Assembly (NCBI RefSeq): GCF_003634215.1
Contig: NZ_RBWX01000011.1
Coordinates: 1 to 64,000, forward strand
DNA: 64,000 bases
Direction: 5' to 3'
Source: Sphingosinicella microcystinivorans
Lineage (GTDB): Bacteria > Pseudomonadota > Alphaproteobacteria > Sphingomonadales > Sphingomonadaceae
Positions 62,657 to 64,000 of the stretch are shown in pieces. Within the stretch, counting starts at the first letter, position 1. Each line of letters starts with the position of its first letter. Under the pieces are notes generated by a model. It saw only the letters and a program-made list of their open reading frames with translations, was not told the DNA's origin and searched no databases. The translations under genes and the position numbers were made by a program.

Positions 62657-63429
62657 ACGGCGGTGTAGCCGCCGTCGATGACGAGTTCCGAACCAGTCAT
62701 GAAGCTCGATTCGTCCGACGCGAGGAAGACGACGCCGTTTGCGATCTCGTGCGGTTGGCCGACGCGGCCGATCGGGTGCAGCGAGGCGAAAGCGGCGACT
62801 GCGCCCTCCTCGTCCAGCCCCGTCGCCATGCGCGTTACCTCCACGCCCGCCGCGGTGCGGATGAGGCCAGGGTGGACGCTGTTCACGCGGATGCCGTAGC
62901 CGCGCTGGCCGCAGTGCGCCGCGACGCACTTGGTGAGCAACCGGACGCCGCCCTTCCCGGCGGAATATGCGGGCAGTGCCGCCGTACCGATGAGGCCGCC
63001 GACCGACGAGATGTTGATGATCGATCCGCCCTGACCCTTCATCGCGGTGATACCGTATTTGCACCCAAGAAACGCGGTATCGAGATTGAGCGCGATCATG
63101 CGCTTGTAGTGCGCGAAATCCATGCTCTCGATGTCCATATCGAGCCCGCCGCCGGCGTTGTTGACTAGCACATCGATGCGGCCTTCGTTCGCAAGCACGT
63201 TTGCCGTCAGACGCTCCCATTCCTCGGGCACGGTCGCGTCGTGGCGGACGAAGCGGGCGGGGATGCCACTGCCTGCAAGAGCCTTGGCGGAAGCCTCCCC
63301 GCGCGCGGCGTCGATATCGGTGAGGACGACAACGGCGCCCTCGCGGCCGAGCGCTTCGACCATCGCGAGGCCGAGGCCGCCTGCCGCGCCGGTGATCACC
63401 GCGACCTTGTCCTGAACCCGTCCTGTCAT
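62653..63429 (-). CDS. Short-chain dehydrogenase/reductase
   Basis: This classical SDR has 258 residues. [20 protein letters not shown] is the nucleotide-binding motif and the acidic [11 protein letters not shown] after strand two favours NAD. VNNAGGG, the catalytic [22 protein letters not shown] and the end [17 protein letters not shown] are standard. It resembles cyclohexanol or 3-alpha-hydroxysteroid-type dehydrogenases common in sphingomonads, but the substrate is not set. It follows the alpha/beta hydrolase gene in the same direction after two bases, suggesting one operon. Confidence 0.87.
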   Translation of the reverse strand: MTGRVQDKVAVITGAAGGLGLAMVEALGREGAVVVLTDIDAARGEASAKALAGSGIPARFVRHDATVPEEWERLTANVLANEGRIDVLVNNAGGGLDMDIESMDFAHYKRMIALNLDTAFLGCKYGITAMKGQGGSIINISSVGGLIGTAALPAYSAGKGGVRLLTKCVAAHCGQRGYGIRVNSVHPGLIRTAAGVEVTRMATGLDEEGAVAAFASLHPIGRVGQPHEIANGVVFLASDESSFMTGSELVIDGGYTAV

Positions 63430-63431
63430 GC

Positions 63432-64000
63432 TTAAACCTCCTCCCCCTGCCCGGCATGGGCTGCGATGAAATCAATGATCGTGGTCTGCATCTCCGCACT
63501 GTCGAGCATGTCGACGTGCACCGCGCCCGGCACGGTGTGCGCAGTGGCGCGCGGGTTGCGCGCGGCCATCTCGGCGAGCTCGGCTGCGCTCAGCACGTTC
63601 GAGCGTTCGCCGCGCATGATGAGCGCCGGGCAGGCGACGCGATCCCACCACGGCCAGAGCGCGAAGTCTTCCGGGTTGTTGCGGAACTGATTGGAGAGCG
63701 CCGGATCGTAGTGATAGCCGACGCCGCCGTCATCAAGGCGGCGCGACCAGCCGATGGTGATCTCGTCGAGGCGATCGGATGAGAGGCCGGCGCCGGCGCG
63801 CTCGAAGAAGCGGCCGACGTGTTCGCGGAATGCGCCCATGTTTGCAAAGCGCGGCGGGCCGCCGAGGCGTTCGCCGAGCACGCTGCGCATCGCATCGGGA
63901 AGCGTGGTGCCGACATCGTAGAGCACGAGGCTGGCAATACGCGCTGGCGTTTCCCCGGCCATGCGGATGCCGAGCGCGCCGCCCTTGGAGGCGCCCACCC
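63432..64000 (-). CDS. Alpha/beta hydrolase, N-terminus outside window
   Basis: This is the C-terminal 189 or so codons of an alpha/beta hydrolase. The nucleophile elbow is at the right edge (VGASKGGALGI), with the acid in LIMRGERSNVLS and the catalytic His in TVPGAVHVDMLDS, in the order Ser-Asp-His. The N-terminal oxyanion region lies beyond base 64000. It sits just upstream of the SDR gene and may supply its alcohol or ketone substrate by ester or lactone hydrolysis. Confidence 0.8.
   Translation of the reverse strand, partial: VGASKGGALGIRMAGETPARIASLVLYDVGTTLPDAMRSVLGERLGGPPRFANMGAFREHVGRFFERAGAGLSSDRLDEITIGWSRRLDDGGVGYHYDPALSNQFRNNPEDFALWPWWDRVACPALIMRGERSNVLSAAELAEMAARNPRATAHTVPGAVHVDMLDSAEMQTTIIDFIAAHAGQGEEV

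Noticed and set aside
1-64000. CRISPR array or large tandem repeat
   Set aside because: No regularly spaced direct repeats were seen. The repeated ATAGAAT elements are single sites spread between operons, not an array.

Overview
The window looks like a high-GC alphaproteobacterial chromosome, most likely a sphingomonad (order Sphingomonadales). The basis is the short-form HisG next to HisD, the infA / maf / short RNase E-G / yacG block beside a tRNA-Phe, and the sphingomonad-type catabolic gene content. The species cannot be named from the sequence. Two parts meet at a tRNA-Phe gene (53034-53109, minus strand). Bases 1 to about 53036 are a mobile catabolic island, and 53037-64000 is ordinary chromosome.

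Island backbone. Next to the tRNA 3' end lies a P4-type tyrosine integrase (51644-52873), followed by remnants of a hipBA toxin-antitoxin pair with its palindromic operator (50530-51176). The far left (1-1656) holds decayed insertion sequences: an IS3-like tail inside an IS21-family element whose istA and istB are both broken. That element cut a small ribbon-helix-helix gene. The other attachment site is not in the window.

Island cargo (1989-50243). About 40 genes encode a catabolic programme. There are hydrolases for amide or ester bonds: a CocE-type hydrolase (frameshifted), two membrane-bound serine beta-lactamase-family proteins, an M81 (MlrC-like) metallopeptidase, an M1 PepN-type aminopeptidase and a P1 (DmpA/BapA-like) beta-aminopeptidase. 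There is an AmpG/MlrD-like importer and a TonB-dependent receptor. PLP and nitrogen enzymes include a D-threonine aldolase/DSD1 homologue, a beta-amino-acid-type aminotransferase, a HisC-like aminotransferase, an Asp/Glu racemase and three RidA proteins. CoA-thioester degradation enzymes include an acyl-CoA ligase, two acyl-CoA dehydrogenases, a MaoC hydratase, SDRs, two SCP-x-type thiolases with a DUF35 partner, a CaiB transferase and an HMG-CoA-lyase-like enzyme. Ring attack and cleavage functions are a Rieske oxygenase, a LigB-type extradiol dioxygenase, and RraA, HpcH and FAH-fold enzymes.

The most striking feature is regulatory. An 18-bp inverted repeat, consensus ATAGAAT-N4-ATTCTAT, occurs in twelve gaps between 8039 and 50287, nearly always just before an operon start. 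A single TetR-family gene (8267-8992) lies beside one copy. The simplest reading is one regulator controlling the whole 42-kb cargo as one inducible regulon. My inference is that the inducer and substrate is a large, TonB-imported compound with amide-linked amino-acid parts, possibly a beta-amino acid, and an aromatic or branched acyl part. This resembles the logic of microcystin breakdown, but no mlrA-like protease is visible.

Chromosome side. From the tRNA rightwards come yacG, an RNase E/G-family gene, maf, infA, a small hypothetical gene, hisG-hisD, a probable copper-uptake cluster (DUF2946 protein, Met-rich TonB receptor, TonB-like protein), recQ, an SDR and a partial alpha/beta hydrolase. 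Several cargo genes carry single-base frameshifts near homopolymers. These may be real decay or assembly errors.
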